The notes under the pieces: model-generated | Told to the model about the DNA's origin: nothing | Database searches by the model: none | The model's input: only the letters and a program-made list of their open reading frames with translations | In this document: positions 36,683 to 45,214 of the stretch, in pieces | Layout: the number at the start of each line of letters is the position of its first letter | How positions within the stretch are numbered: position 1 is the stretch's first letter | Program-made: the position numbers and the translations under genes | Origin: Novosphingobium sp. | GTDB taxonomy: Bacteria > Pseudomonadota > Alphaproteobacteria > Sphingomonadales > Sphingomonadaceae | Length of the DNA: 64,000 nucleotides | Direction of reading: 5' to 3' | NCBI RefSeq assembly: GCF_027531025.1 | Contig: NZ_JAPZQX010000003.1 | Coordinates: 62,001-126,000, forward strand

Positions 36683-37624
36683 CTACCAGCGCTTCGCCCA
36701 GTCGGGGGCCTGGCCGGGGCGCCCCGCGCGCTTCCGCAGCCACAGGATCGACCAGTCGCCATTGACCAGCCGCGCCGCCAGCCTGAGGCCAGCGCGGCGC
36801 GCCGCGCGCCGCACCTGGGCTTCCTGTGTTTCGAGCAGGCCCGCCAGCAACAGGTGCCCACCCGGCACCATATGCCGGGCGAAATCGGGCGCGAGGCCGA
36901 TCAGCGGCCCCGCCAGGATATTCGCGATGATCAGGTCATAAGGCCCGCGCGCCGCCAGCAGCGGATGCTCCATGCCATCGGCCACCAGCATGGTCAGCTC
37001 ACCCGCCCGCGCGCCCAGCGGCACGGCATTGCTGACAGCGTTATCCTGCACCACGCCGACGCAGACCGCGTCGATATCGCTCGCCGTGGCCAGGGCGCGC
37101 GGCCAGAGGTGCAGCGCGGCAAAGGCCAGCAAGCCGGTGCCGGTGCCGATATCGGCGCAGTTCTTCACCACCACGCCCTGCCGCTTCATATGGGTCAGCA
37201 TGGCGAGGCACCCGGCGGTGGTGGCGTGCTGGCCGGTTCCGAAAGCCTGGCTGGCGGGAATGCAGAAATCGCGCAAGCCCGGTGCGGCCAGCGGCGGGTG
37301 TTCGGGCGTATGGACGTGGAACACTCCGGCGCGGATCGGCTCCAGCCCCTGCTGGCTGGCGGTCAGCCAGTCGGTTTTGGGCAACTGCTCGATTGCCAGT
37401 TTCGGCGGGGTTCCGGAAAACAGGGCGAGGACCGCCGCCTTGTCGGCCTTGGTCGGTTTGCGCGGCAGCCAGGCTTCCAGCTGCCAGTCGTCGGGCTTGT
37501 CCTCGGCGATCTCGCTGCCCGAAATGACGATGTCGGGATCCCAGTCCCACGCATCCTCGTGGGCCAGCAGGGCCGCCTCGATCACCGGGCGGGGGGCCAG
37601 GGCGGTCAGTTTCCAGCTGGTCAC
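36683..37624 (-). CDS. prmA: Ribosomal protein L11 methyltransferase PrmA
   Basis: A 313-residue SAM-dependent enzyme that trimethylates ribosomal protein L11. PASQAFGTGQHATT, DIGTGTGLLAFAA (SAM loop) and NILAGPL (catalytic-type motif) are all in place. The start is a GTG at 37624 overlapping the stop of the beta-lactamase gene (GTGA), which indicates translational coupling. No ATG is available near the N-terminus. Confidence 0.95.
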   Translation of the reverse strand: MTSWKLTALAPRPVIEAALLAHEDAWDWDPDIVISGSEIAEDKPDDWQLEAWLPRKPTKADKAAVLALFSGTPPKLAIEQLPKTDWLTASQQGLEPIRAGVFHVHTPEHPPLAAPGLRDFCIPASQAFGTGQHATTAGCLAMLTHMKRQGVVVKNCADIGTGTGLLAFAALHLWPRALATASDIDAVCVGVVQDNAVSNAVPLGARAGELTMLVADGMEHPLLAARGPYDLIIANILAGPLIGLAPDFARHMVPGGHLLLAGLLETQEAQVRRAARRAGLRLAARLVNGDWSILWLRKRAGRPGQAPDWAKRW

Positions 37625-38541
37625 TTGGGCCGGGTCTTCTTCTTCTCGGCCGCTTCCTCGGCCAGCCGCGCCTCGAACTGTTCGGTGGCAGCGGCGGCAT
37701 AGCTGCGGCAGGCACCGAACTGGACCAGCGGCTTGGCGCCGGACAGACGCGGGAACAGATCGCTGGCTGCAGGATGCGGGGTGATCAGGATATCGCAGGG
37801 CAGGCCCGCGATCACCGCCAGCCCCTGGCGCGCTGCGGCCACACGCTGCGGGTTGTCGCTGAAGCGATAGCCATCGGCGGAAACTGTGCTGGCACTGTCG
37901 GCATAGGCAATGGTCCGGCAGACCGCGCCTTCGCATTCGCGCCAGGTCCAGCTGGTCGAGCCGGGGGAGTGCGTCGGCGTGGCCCAGGCGGTGAAGCCCG
38001 TCACGCCTACCATCAACCTGCTGGCGTGGGGCTGGATGCGATCGACCTTGACCGGCAGCATCGGCTCCTTGACCAGCAGCGGGGCTTGCGGGTCGGCCGG
38101 ATCGGGCTGGCCGGTGCGCAGCATGGTGGCCTGGTTCGGCCCGGCGACGATCCGCGCACCGGTCTGGCGCTGGATTTCGGCCAGGCCCCCAGCATGGTCA
38201 TAATGTTCATGGCTGACCAGGATCCAGCGGATCAGGCGGGGCGAAAAACCCAGCTTGCGGACATTGGCCAGCACCAGCTCGGCCGCTTCGGGCACTCCGC
38301 CATCGAGTAGCACCAGCCCCGCCGGCGTTTCCACCAGCAACGCCGTGATCCCGCAGGTGCCGACGTAGTAGGTATTGCCGAATACCCGCGCGGGCGGTGC
38401 CGGATCGGCCCAGCCATCGCGCCCGGCACAGGCGGCGGCGATGTTGCGATCGGCCCCGGGGCGCGGCAGCAACGGCTGGCTGGCCGCCGGAGTTCCGAGT
38501 GCCAGGCCGGCAAGCGCGGCGAGGACAGGCTTAACGGACAT
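37621..38541 (-). CDS. Subclass B3 metallo-beta-lactamase
   Basis: A 306-residue periplasmic zinc hydrolase with signal peptide (cleavage near PAASQ-P). The full B3 zinc set is visible: His111, His113, Asp115 and His116 in HEHYDH, His191 in PTHSPGSTSWTW, and His256 in TPHPAASD. The WTW after the second-zinc loop is typical of B3 enzymes. ATG 38541 has GGAG 6 bases upstream and overlaps the SDR gene's 3' end by 11 bases; an ATG at 38553 is less likely. Activity against carbapenems is common in B3 but is not shown here. It is co-transcribed with SDR, prmA and EamA genes. Confidence 0.9.
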   Translation of the reverse strand: MSVKPVLAALAGLALGTPAASQPLLPRPGADRNIAAACAGRDGWADPAPPARVFGNTYYVGTCGITALLVETPAGLVLLDGGVPEAAELVLANVRKLGFSPRLIRWILVSHEHYDHAGGLAEIQRQTGARIVAGPNQATMLRTGQPDPADPQAPLLVKEPMLPVKVDRIQPHASRLMVGVTGFTAWATPTHSPGSTSWTWRECEGAVCRTIAYADSASTVSADGYRFSDNPQRVAAARQGLAVIAGLPCDILITPHPAASDLFPRLSGAKPLVQFGACRSYAAAATEQFEARLAEEAAEKKKTRPK

Positions 38542-39247
38542 AGCTGGCTCCATTGGCATCGAGCACCGCCCCGGTCATGCTTTCGGGCGCATCGAGCGCG
38601 CAGAACACGGCCATGGTCGCGATCTCTTCCGGCGTTGCCACCCGGCCCAGCGGGATATCGGCCAGCAGCCCCGGTCCGCCCCGGCTGGCGAGGTAATCCC
38701 CGGCCATCGCCGTATCGGTAAAGCCCGGGCAGATCGCATAGCTCATGATGCCGCGCGCCGCATATTGCCGGGCAATGGTCTTGTGCAGGCCGATCATCCC
38801 GGCCTTGGCGGCGGCATAGTGCCAGTGGTCGGGCGAATCGCCGCGATAGGCAGCGCGGCTGGCGACGTGGACGATCCGGCCCGCTCGCCCGTCCTCCAGC
38901 CAGTGGCGCACTGCAAAGCGGGATAGTTCGGCGGCGGCGGTCAGGTTGATCCGCAGCGCATCTTCCCAGTTGTCCAGCCATACGATGTCGGACAGGCCGA
39001 TCGGATTGGCCTGAAACTGCCCGGCATTGTTGATCAGCACGTCGATCCGGCCATGGCCGCGTTCAAGGGCAGCTTCCCAGATCCGCCCGGCGGCGGTGGG
39101 ATCGGTCAGGTCCGCGCCAATCGTGTCGGCGTCGATCGCCCGGGTGGCATGGCCGATCACCTGGATGCCGCGCGCGGAGAGCGCGGTGCGGATCGCGGCG
39201 CCGATCCCGCGCGATGATCCGGTGACGAGTGCGGTCAGTGTGGTCAT
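38531..39247 (-). CDS. SDR family oxidoreductase
   Basis: A 238-residue short-chain dehydrogenase. The cofactor loop is TGSSRGIG, then NNAG, a Ser in HVASRAAYRG, and YAAAK (Tyr, Lys catalytic). The C-terminal NGASYVR ends in the start region of the beta-lactamase gene. Substrate unknown. It heads the minus-strand operon and is divergent from sdhC across 125 bases. Confidence 0.9.
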   Translation of the reverse strand: MTTLTALVTGSSRGIGAAIRTALSARGIQVIGHATRAIDADTIGADLTDPTAAGRIWEAALERGHGRIDVLINNAGQFQANPIGLSDIVWLDNWEDALRINLTAAAELSRFAVRHWLEDGRAGRIVHVASRAAYRGDSPDHWHYAAAKAGMIGLHKTIARQYAARGIMSYAICPGFTDTAMAGDYLASRGGPGLLADIPLGRVATPEEIATMAVFCALDAPESMTGAVLDANGASYVR

Positions 39248-39372
39248 GGCCCCGCTCTAGGGCTTTGGTGCAGGTGCGCCAAGCCGCCGCTTGCACCGTG
39301 CATCGTTTTGACTAAGGGGAATGGCGCAAGGGTGGCACGAGCCATCGCAAGACAGCACAGGGAACCGCTCGC

Positions 39373-39762
39373 ATGGCCGGAGCCAGCAACCGTCCGATTT
39401 CGCCGCACCTGCAGATCTGGAAATGGGGGCCGGCCATGCTGGTCTCGATCCTCCACCGCGTTTCGGGCGATGGCCTGGCGCTGGTCGGCCTGGCCGTGCT
39501 GGTGTGGTGGCTGGGCGCGCTGGCCGGAGGCGAGGCGAGCTATGCCGCGTTCACTGCCCATGCCTCGGCCTGGTATGGCAAGGTCGTGCTGGTCGGCCTG
39601 ACCTGGGCCTTCTTCAATCACATGGCCTCGGGCCTGCGCCACTTCGTGCTGGATATCGGCGCGGGCTATGAACTGAAGAACAACGCGCTGTGGTCGGTGC
39701 TGACCCCGCTGATTGCCCTGGCGCTGACCGGCGCCACCTGGGCCTATATCCTGCTGCGCTGA
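39373..39762 (+). CDS. sdhC: Succinate dehydrogenase cytochrome b556 subunit
   Basis: A 129-residue membrane anchor of complex II. RPISPHLQIWKWGPAMLVSILHR (here shortened: RPISPHLQIW, then SILHRVSG) and NHMASGLRHFVLD, the haem-ligand region, are diagnostic for SdhC. Three membrane helices. GGGAA precedes the ATG. It is the first gene of sdhCDA, followed by sdhD after 14 bases. Confidence 0.95.
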   Translation: MAGASNRPISPHLQIWKWGPAMLVSILHRVSGDGLALVGLAVLVWWLGALAGGEASYAAFTAHASAWYGKVVLVGLTWAFFNHMASGLRHFVLDIGAGYELKNNALWSVLTPLIALALTGATWAYILLR

Positions 39763-39776
39763 GAGGGACGGAAACG

Positions 39777-40163
39777 ATGGGTAACGGAACCAATATCGGC
39801 CGCGTCCGGGCGCTGGGTTCGGCGCATTCGGGATCGCATCACTGGCTGATCCAGCGCTTCACCGCGATCGGAAACCTGATCCTCGGCCTGTGGCTGCTGT
39901 TCGCGCTGGTCGGCCTGCCTGACCTGGCGTTCAAGACGGTGAAGGCCTGGGCGGCCCAGCCGCTCAGCGCCACGGGGATCGCGCTGTTCGTGCTCTGCAC
40001 CTTCTGGCACGCGCGGCTGGGGCTGCAGGTGCTGATCGAGGACTATGTCCACGAACACGCCAACAAGTTTGCTGCCATGGCGCTGCTTAACCTTGCCACT
40101 TTCGCCGGGGCCGCCTTCGGCCTGTTCGCCATTGTCCGCATTGCTCTGGGAGCCGCTGCATGA
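39777..40163 (+). CDS. sdhD: Succinate dehydrogenase membrane anchor subunit
   Basis: A 128-residue three-helix protein. [16 protein letters not shown] and [18 protein letters not shown] are characteristic of SdhD, the latter with the haem His. GAGGGACGG precedes ATG 39777. The stop overlaps the sdhA start (ATGA), so SdhA translation is coupled. Confidence 0.94.
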   Translation: MGNGTNIGRVRALGSAHSGSHHWLIQRFTAIGNLILGLWLLFALVGLPDLAFKTVKAWAAQPLSATGIALFVLCTFWHARLGLQVLIEDYVHEHANKFAAMALLNLATFAGAAFGLFAIVRIALGAAA

Positions 40164-41965
40164 GTGCCGCCTACAAGATCATCGACCACGTCTATGACAC
40201 GGTGGTTGTCGGCGCGGGCGGTTCGGGCCTGCGCGCCACGATGGGCAGCGCCGAAGCCGGGCTGAAGACGGCCTGCATCACCAAGGTGTTCCCCACCCGC
40301 AGCCACACCGTGGCGGCGCAGGGCGGAATTGCGGCCTCGCTGTGCAACAACACGCCGGACCACTGGACCTGGCACATGTACGACACCGTTAAGGGGTCGG
40401 ACTGGCTGGGTGACCAGGATGCGATCGAATACATGGTGCGCGAAGCCCCGGCCGCGGTTTACGAGCTGGAGCACGCGGGCGTGCCGTTTTCGCGCAACCC
40501 CGATGGCACGATCTACCAGCGCCCGTTCGGCGGGCACATGCAGAACATGGGCGAAGGCCCGCCGGTGCAGCGCACCTGCGCTGCGGCGGACCGCACCGGC
40601 CACGCCATGCTGCACGCGCTCTACCAGCAGAGCCTGAAATACGACGCGGACTTCTTCATCGAATACTTCGCGATTGACCTGATCATGGACGGCGGCAAGT
40701 GCGTCGGCGTGATCGCGATCTGCCTTGATGACGGTTCGATCCACCGCTTCCGCAGCCATGCCGTGGTGCTGGCGACGGGTGGCTATGGCCGTTGCTATTA
40801 CACCGCCACTTCGGCCCACACCTGCACCGGCGATGGCGGCGGCATGGTGCTGCGCGCCGGCCTGCCGCTGCAGGACATGGAATTCGTGCAGTTCCACCCG
40901 ACCGGCATCTATGGCGCGGGCGTGCTGATCACCGAAGGCGCGCGCGGCGAGGGCGGCTACCTGACTAACTCCGAAGGCGAGCGGTTCATGGAACGCTATG
41001 CCCCTTCGGCCAAGGACCTTGCCAGCCGCGACGTGGTATCGCGCTCGATGGCGCTGGAAATCCGCGAAGGGCGCGGCGTTGGCCCGAACAAGGACCATAT
41101 CTTCCTGCACCTCGATCACATCGATCCCAAGGTGCTGGGCGAACGCCTGCCGGGGATCACCGAAAGCGGCAAGATCTTTGCCGGCGTCGACCTGACCCGC
41201 CAGCCGCTGCCCGTGGTGCCGACCGTGCACTACAACATGGGCGGCATCCCCTGTGACTATCACGGCCGCGTGATGACCATCGGCCCCGATGGCGATCCGG
41301 AAACCCCGGTCGAAGGCCTGTTCGCGGTGGGCGAGGCGGCCTGCGTTTCGGTCCACGGCGCCAACCGCCTGGGCTCGAACTCGCTGATCGACCTCGTGGT
41401 TTTCGGCCGCGCCACCGGCCATTATCTGCGCGACAATGTCAAGCCCGGCACCGCCAAGCCCGATCTGCCGAAGGATTCGGCCGACATGGCGCTGGGCCGG
41501 CTCGATCACTTCCGCCACGCCAAGGGCGGCTCGCCCACGGCGCAGATCCGCACCGAGATGCAGCGCACGATGTCCATGCATGCCGCCGTGTTCCGCACCG
41601 ACGAGCTGATGGCCGAAGGCAAGGACAAGCTGGCCGCGATCTACAAGCGGATGGAAGACGTCCAGGTTTCCGACCGCTCGCTGATCTGGAACTCCGACCT
41701 GATCGAGACGCTGGAGCTGGACAACCTGATCAGCCAGGCCTCGGTCACGCTGCATTCCGCGCATAACCGCAAGGAATCGCGCGGCGCCCACGCGCACGAG
41801 GACTTCCCGGACCGCGACGACGCCAACTGGATGAAGCACACTGCCGCCTGGTTCGACGGCTGGGGCGGCAAGGGCGGCGAAGTGAAGATCGATTACCGCC
41901 CGGTCCACGAATTCACGCTGACCGACGACGTGGAATACATCAAGCCGAAGAAGCGGGTGTACTGA
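40160..41965 (+). CDS. sdhA: Succinate dehydrogenase flavoprotein subunit
   Basis: A 601-residue catalytic subunit that oxidises succinate to fumarate. GAGGSGLRA binds FAD, and SHTVAAQGG contains the His for covalent [24 protein letters not shown] and the active-site Arg region follow, and [11 protein letters not shown] completes the site. Length is standard. A strong terminator follows the stop; sdhB is not downstream and is absent from the window. Confidence 0.98.
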   Translation: MSAAYKIIDHVYDTVVVGAGGSGLRATMGSAEAGLKTACITKVFPTRSHTVAAQGGIAASLCNNTPDHWTWHMYDTVKGSDWLGDQDAIEYMVREAPAAVYELEHAGVPFSRNPDGTIYQRPFGGHMQNMGEGPPVQRTCAAADRTGHAMLHALYQQSLKYDADFFIEYFAIDLIMDGGKCVGVIAICLDDGSIHRFRSHAVVLATGGYGRCYYTATSAHTCTGDGGGMVLRAGLPLQDMEFVQFHPTGIYGAGVLITEGARGEGGYLTNSEGERFMERYAPSAKDLASRDVVSRSMALEIREGRGVGPNKDHIFLHLDHIDPKVLGERLPGITESGKIFAGVDLTRQPLPVVPTVHYNMGGIPCDYHGRVMTIGPDGDPETPVEGLFAVGEAACVSVHGANRLGSNSLIDLVVFGRATGHYLRDNVKPGTAKPDLPKDSADMALGRLDHFRHAKGGSPTAQIRTEMQRTMSMHAAVFRTDELMAEGKDKLAAIYKRMEDVQVSDRSLIWNSDLIETLELDNLISQASVTLHSAHNRKESRGAHAHEDFPDRDDANWMKHTAAWFDGWGGKGGEVKIDYRPVHEFTLTDDVEYIKPKKRVY

Positions 41966-41992
41966 TCCGCCCGTTCAGGCGTCGAAAACAGA

Positions 41993-42024
41993 AGGGCCGG
42001 GGTGGCAGCACCCCGGCCCTTTTC
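41993..42024 (+). terminator. Terminator of sdhCDA
   Basis: AGGGCCGGGGTG (41993-42004) pairs perfectly with CACCCCGGCCCT (42009-42020) around GCAG, followed by TTTTCG. On the other strand the stem is followed by TTCTGTTTTC, so it may also end the convergent stress-protein transcript. Confidence 0.9.
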
Positions 42025-42032
42025 GTTCCGGA

Positions 42033-42878
42033 TCAATGCGCCATCAGCACCGGCAGCCGCAGGTTGCCAAGCACGCCCAAAGTGGCGCCGCCCAGGATGA
42101 ATTGCCGCAGGCGGGAATGGCCATAGGCGCCCATGACCAGCAGGTCCGAGCCCGCTTCAAGTGCGGCGTCCTGCAGCGCTGCGCCGATGGTGCGCTTGCC
42201 CTTGTTGTGCTGAGCATGTGTGGCGATCAGCCCGCGCCGTGTCATGGCGCGCAGTTGTTCGTCGGTCGATATGCTGGTTGCGATCTCCTTCTCGTCACCG
42301 ATGGTCAAAAACACCACCTCAGCAACCCCCGGCAGCACGGCCAGTGCATCGCCCAGCGCGCGGGCAGCGGGCCGGCTGTTGTCCCAGGCCACCGCGATCT
42401 TGCGGGCAGAGAAGGCAGCGCTGTGATCGCGCGGAACCAGCAGGACCGGCCGCCCCGATTCGAACAGCAGGCCTTCTGCCACCATCCGCTCGCCCAGCAA
42501 CCCATCGTCGCAGGTGCCGATGATGGTCAGGCTGTGCAGCCGGGCGTGGTCATCGACGAAGGGGATGAAACCGCGCGAGTGATCGATTGCGGTGATCGTA
42601 TCCAGATCGATACCTGCCGCCTGCGTGGTCCGCGCAAGGGCCGCCGCATTTGCCTTGTTGCGCGCCTCGAGCATGGCGCTGTCCTCGACCAGCTGATCGT
42701 GAGTCCGGCCCTTTGGGCTGGCGGCGATGGCGGCAGCCGCGGCAAGCATCACGGCAGTCAGGCCCATCCGATGCTGTTCGCATAGGTTGAGCGCCAGTGC
42801 GGTGGGTCCTTTGTCCAGCGTGAAGGTTTCGACCGGTGCATAAAGCATCACGGTCGGCCGGGGGGTGGATTGGGTCAT
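42033..42878 (-). CDS. Universal stress protein with two Usp domains
   Basis: A 281-residue tandem Usp protein. The C-terminal domain has DLLVMGAYGHSRLRQFILGG, matching the ATP-binding G-x2-G-x9-G motif. The N-terminal domain (PTVMLYAPVETFTLDKGP) is degenerate. The family binds ATP or dimerises under stress. Monocistronic, convergent with sdhCDA. Confidence 0.9.
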   Translation of the reverse strand: MTQSTPRPTVMLYAPVETFTLDKGPTALALNLCEQHRMGLTAVMLAAAAAIAASPKGRTHDQLVEDSAMLEARNKANAAALARTTQAAGIDLDTITAIDHSRGFIPFVDDHARLHSLTIIGTCDDGLLGERMVAEGLLFESGRPVLLVPRDHSAAFSARKIAVAWDNSRPAARALGDALAVLPGVAEVVFLTIGDEKEIATSISTDEQLRAMTRRGLIATHAQHNKGKRTIGAALQDAALEAGSDLLVMGAYGHSRLRQFILGGATLGVLGNLRLPVLMAH

Positions 42879-43094
42879 GTTCAGTGATCCTCAAGGCCAA
42901 GCTGATGGTCGAGGTGCGCTGGTTCCGCTGCAAGCCGAGCCGATACCGGGCGCACCCGATGCGGTCCGACATCACGACCAATCGGTCGCCAGAGGGGCCC
43001 GGTCCCGCTGTTGCATCGTCTAGCCGAACGAAGCTGAACCGCCATTGATCAAGGTCAAGGGAAGGGCTGCTTGCAATCCGTTCATCCGGGCTTC

Positions 43095-43130
43095 ATGTCT
43101 ACAACCGTAGTCGATTACGGGTGTAGACAT
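43095..43130. promoter_or_regulatory. Nested palindromic BlaI-type operator
   Basis: A 36-base inverted repeat: 15-base arms (43095-43109 and 43116-43130) match at 14 positions around a 6-base centre. Each arm contains its own BlaI-like dyad: TACAACCGTA (43100-43109) and TACGGGTGTA (43116-43125), compare consensus TACA-N2-TGTA. It ends 14 bases before the regulator's ATG. Confidence 0.8.
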
Positions 43131-43144
43131 TGAGGGGTTTGCTC

Positions 43145-43546
43145 ATGGCGGACGATTCGCCGCAGAATGAACGGATTACCGAGGCCGAGCAGGCCGTGAT
43201 GGAGGCGCTGTGGGCCAAGAGCCCGCTCACCGCGAACGAGGTGGCCGATGCGGTGGCCCCGGCGCGCGGGTGGGGCCTGCCCACGGTCAAGACGCTGCTG
43301 TCGCGGCTGGTAGCCAAGCAGGCGGTCGAGACCGCGCCCGACGGCAAGCGGTTCCTCTATAGCCCACGCATTGCCCGGTCTGAATTTGCCACTGGCGAAT
43401 CGAAGCGGCTGGTCGAGCGGCTGTTCGGCGGTTCGGCCGCTGGCCTGTTCGCGCACCTGGCCGAGGCCGAGGCGCTGTCCGACAAGGACCTCAACCAGAT
43501 TGAAGCCTTGCTTAAGGAGCTTCGCGGCCAGGAGGTGGGCAAATGA
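43145..43546 (+). CDS. BlaI/MecI/CopY family repressor
   Basis: A 133-residue winged-helix repressor. EAEQAVMEALWAKSPLTANEVADAV and PTVKTLLSRLVAKQ form the DNA-binding domain, with a C-terminal dimerisation helix region. GAGGGG lies 7 bases before ATG 43145; a TTG five codons earlier sits in the operator. The stop overlaps the M56 gene (ATGA). It probably represses its own operon through the operator above and is inactivated by cleavage after a signal from the partner. Confidence 0.93.
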   Translation: MADDSPQNERITEAEQAVMEALWAKSPLTANEVADAVAPARGWGLPTVKTLLSRLVAKQAVETAPDGKRFLYSPRIARSEFATGESKRLVERLFGGSAAGLFAHLAEAEALSDKDLNQIEALLKELRGQEVGK

Positions 43547-45150
43547 GCTGGCTTATCGACACCCTCATCGCCACCGGCGCGCTGATCGCGCTGGTGCTGG
43601 TGCTGCGCGGGCCGGTCTCGCGCCATTTCGGGCCGGGCATGGCCTATGCGCTGTGGGCATTGCCGCTGCTGCGGCTGGTGATCCCGCCGCTGGTCCTGCC
43701 GGCCCCGGCCCGGCCCGAGGCAGCCCCGATGTTGGCCACGACCATCGATCTTGCCCCGGCGGCTGCCGCGGCCCCGGTGGCCGGACCGGCGCTGGACCTG
43801 GCCTGGCTCGAGCCGCTGCTCCTGGCGCTGTGGCTGAGCGGGGCGCTGGCCTATCTGGGCTGGCGGGCCGCCGGCTATGTCCGGTTGCGCCGCGAGATCC
43901 TGGCCGAGGCCAGCCCGGTTGGCGATGTCGGGTCGATCCGGCTGATCGAAAGCTCCGCCGTCCCGACCCCGCTGGCCTTTGGCGTGCGTGACCAGGTGAT
44001 TGCCCTGCCGGTGGGCTTCATGGCCCAGTCCGATCGTGCCGCGCGTGACCTGGCCATTGCGCATGAGCTGGAACACCACGCCGGGCGCGATCTGCTGGTC
44101 AACATGGCGATGCAGCCGCTGCTGGCGCTGCACTGGTTCAACCCGCTGGCCTGGCTGGCCTGGCGCGCCCTGCGGCGCGATCAGGAGGCTGCCTGCGATG
44201 CCCGCGTGATCGCCGGGAGCGATCGCGCCACCCGCGCCGCCTATGGCGCGCTGATTGCCGATTTTGCCCGCGCCCCGCGGGTTTCGATTGCCGCTTCGCT
44301 GGCCTGTCCGGTCGTGGGCGAAGCATCCGTCGTCCATCGTTTGAGGAGCCTCACCATGTCCGATCCCACCCCCGCGCGGCGCCGCCTTGGTGGCCTGCTG
44401 CTGGCCGCTGCCGGCCTGGCCCTGCCGCTGACCGCCTCGATTTCCTATGCCGCCGCCGATCCGGCCGAACCGGCCAAGCCGAAGGTCGAAACCCGCAAGG
44501 AGATCGTGATCGTCGATCATCCCGATGGTGCCGATCCCAAGGACCCGAAGCTGGCCACCCGCGTGATCGAAAAGGATGGCAAGACCATCGTGCTCAAGAC
44601 CGCGAAGCCGCTGACCGATGCCGAAGTGCAGGAACGCATCGCCAGGGCCGAAGCCAGCATGAAGGATGCCGAGGCGATGGTCTGGACCGGTACCGGCAAG
44701 GACGGCGAAGGCCGCCGGAAGATCGTTACCATGGTGCAAAAGCACGGTGACCACGCCGCCGAAGACGGCAAGCCTGGTGAGCGCCGCCGCGTGATCGTGA
44801 TGAGCGGGGATTCGGTCGATATCTCGAGCGATCCGGCCGCTTCGGTCATGACCTTCCGCAACAAGGACGGCAAGCCGGGTTCCTTCGCGGTCGTCTCGCA
44901 CGGCAATATGCTGGCCTGCGCCGATGGCGGCGAAAGCGGCGGCGTGACCGAGGAGACCGAAAAGGATGGCAAGCGCCAGGTCGTCAAGATGCGCTTCTGC
45001 AACAAGGGCGGCACGCCGGCCATGGCACTCGAAGCGATGAAGCAGGCGCGCGAGCGGATGTCCGAGAACAAGGAACTGTCGGCCGAGATCAAGGAGCGCG
45101 TGCTCAAGAGCCTCGACGAGCAGATCGCCAAGATGTCCAAGCAGGGTTGA
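43543..45150 (+). CDS. BlaR1-like M56 membrane metalloprotease
   Basis: A 535-residue protein. Residues 1-270 are the M56 zinc-protease module: membrane helices, HELEHH (174-179) and the downstream Glu in DQEAACDARV. Residue about 285 starts another hydrophobic segment (LGGLLLAAAGLALPL). The rest is a Lys/Asp/Glu-rich, presumably periplasmic region with no penicillin-binding (SxxK) sensor domain. The ligand it senses is therefore unlikely to be a beta-lactam bound in BlaR1 fashion. It ends with a helical segment (ARERMSENKELSAEIKER). A terminator follows. Confidence 0.9.
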   Translation: MSWLIDTLIATGALIALVLVLRGPVSRHFGPGMAYALWALPLLRLVIPPLVLPAPARPEAAPMLATTIDLAPAAAAAPVAGPALDLAWLEPLLLALWLSGALAYLGWRAAGYVRLRREILAEASPVGDVGSIRLIESSAVPTPLAFGVRDQVIALPVGFMAQSDRAARDLAIAHELEHHAGRDLLVNMAMQPLLALHWFNPLAWLAWRALRRDQEAACDARVIAGSDRATRAAYGALIADFARAPRVSIAASLACPVVGEASVVHRLRSLTMSDPTPARRRLGGLLLAAAGLALPLTASISYAAADPAEPAKPKVETRKEIVIVDHPDGADPKDPKLATRVIEKDGKTIVLKTAKPLTDAEVQERIARAEASMKDAEAMVWTGTGKDGEGRRKIVTMVQKHGDHAAEDGKPGERRRVIVMSGDSVDISSDPAASVMTFRNKDGKPGSFAVVSHGNMLACADGGESGGVTEETEKDGKRQVVKMRFCNKGGTPAMALEAMKQARERMSENKELSAEIKERVLKSLDEQIAKMSKQG

Positions 45151-45181
45151 AGCTAGCCCCTTTGCAGTCCTGCCAGGAGCG

Positions 45182-45210
45182 GCGGGGGCGGAGCAATCCG
45201 CCCCCGTTTT
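45182..45210 (+). terminator. Terminator after M56 gene
   Basis: CGGGGGCGGA (45182-45191) pairs perfectly with TCCGCCCCCG (45196-45205) around GCAA, followed by TTTTG. It ends just before the last codons of the convergent dehydrogenase gene. Confidence 0.88.
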
Positions 45211-45214
45211 GCCG

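Noticed and set aside
40043-41908. Minus-strand open frame of about 620 codons opposite sdhA
   Set aside because: sdhA is unmistakable. The antisense frame is a by-product of strong GC third-position bias.
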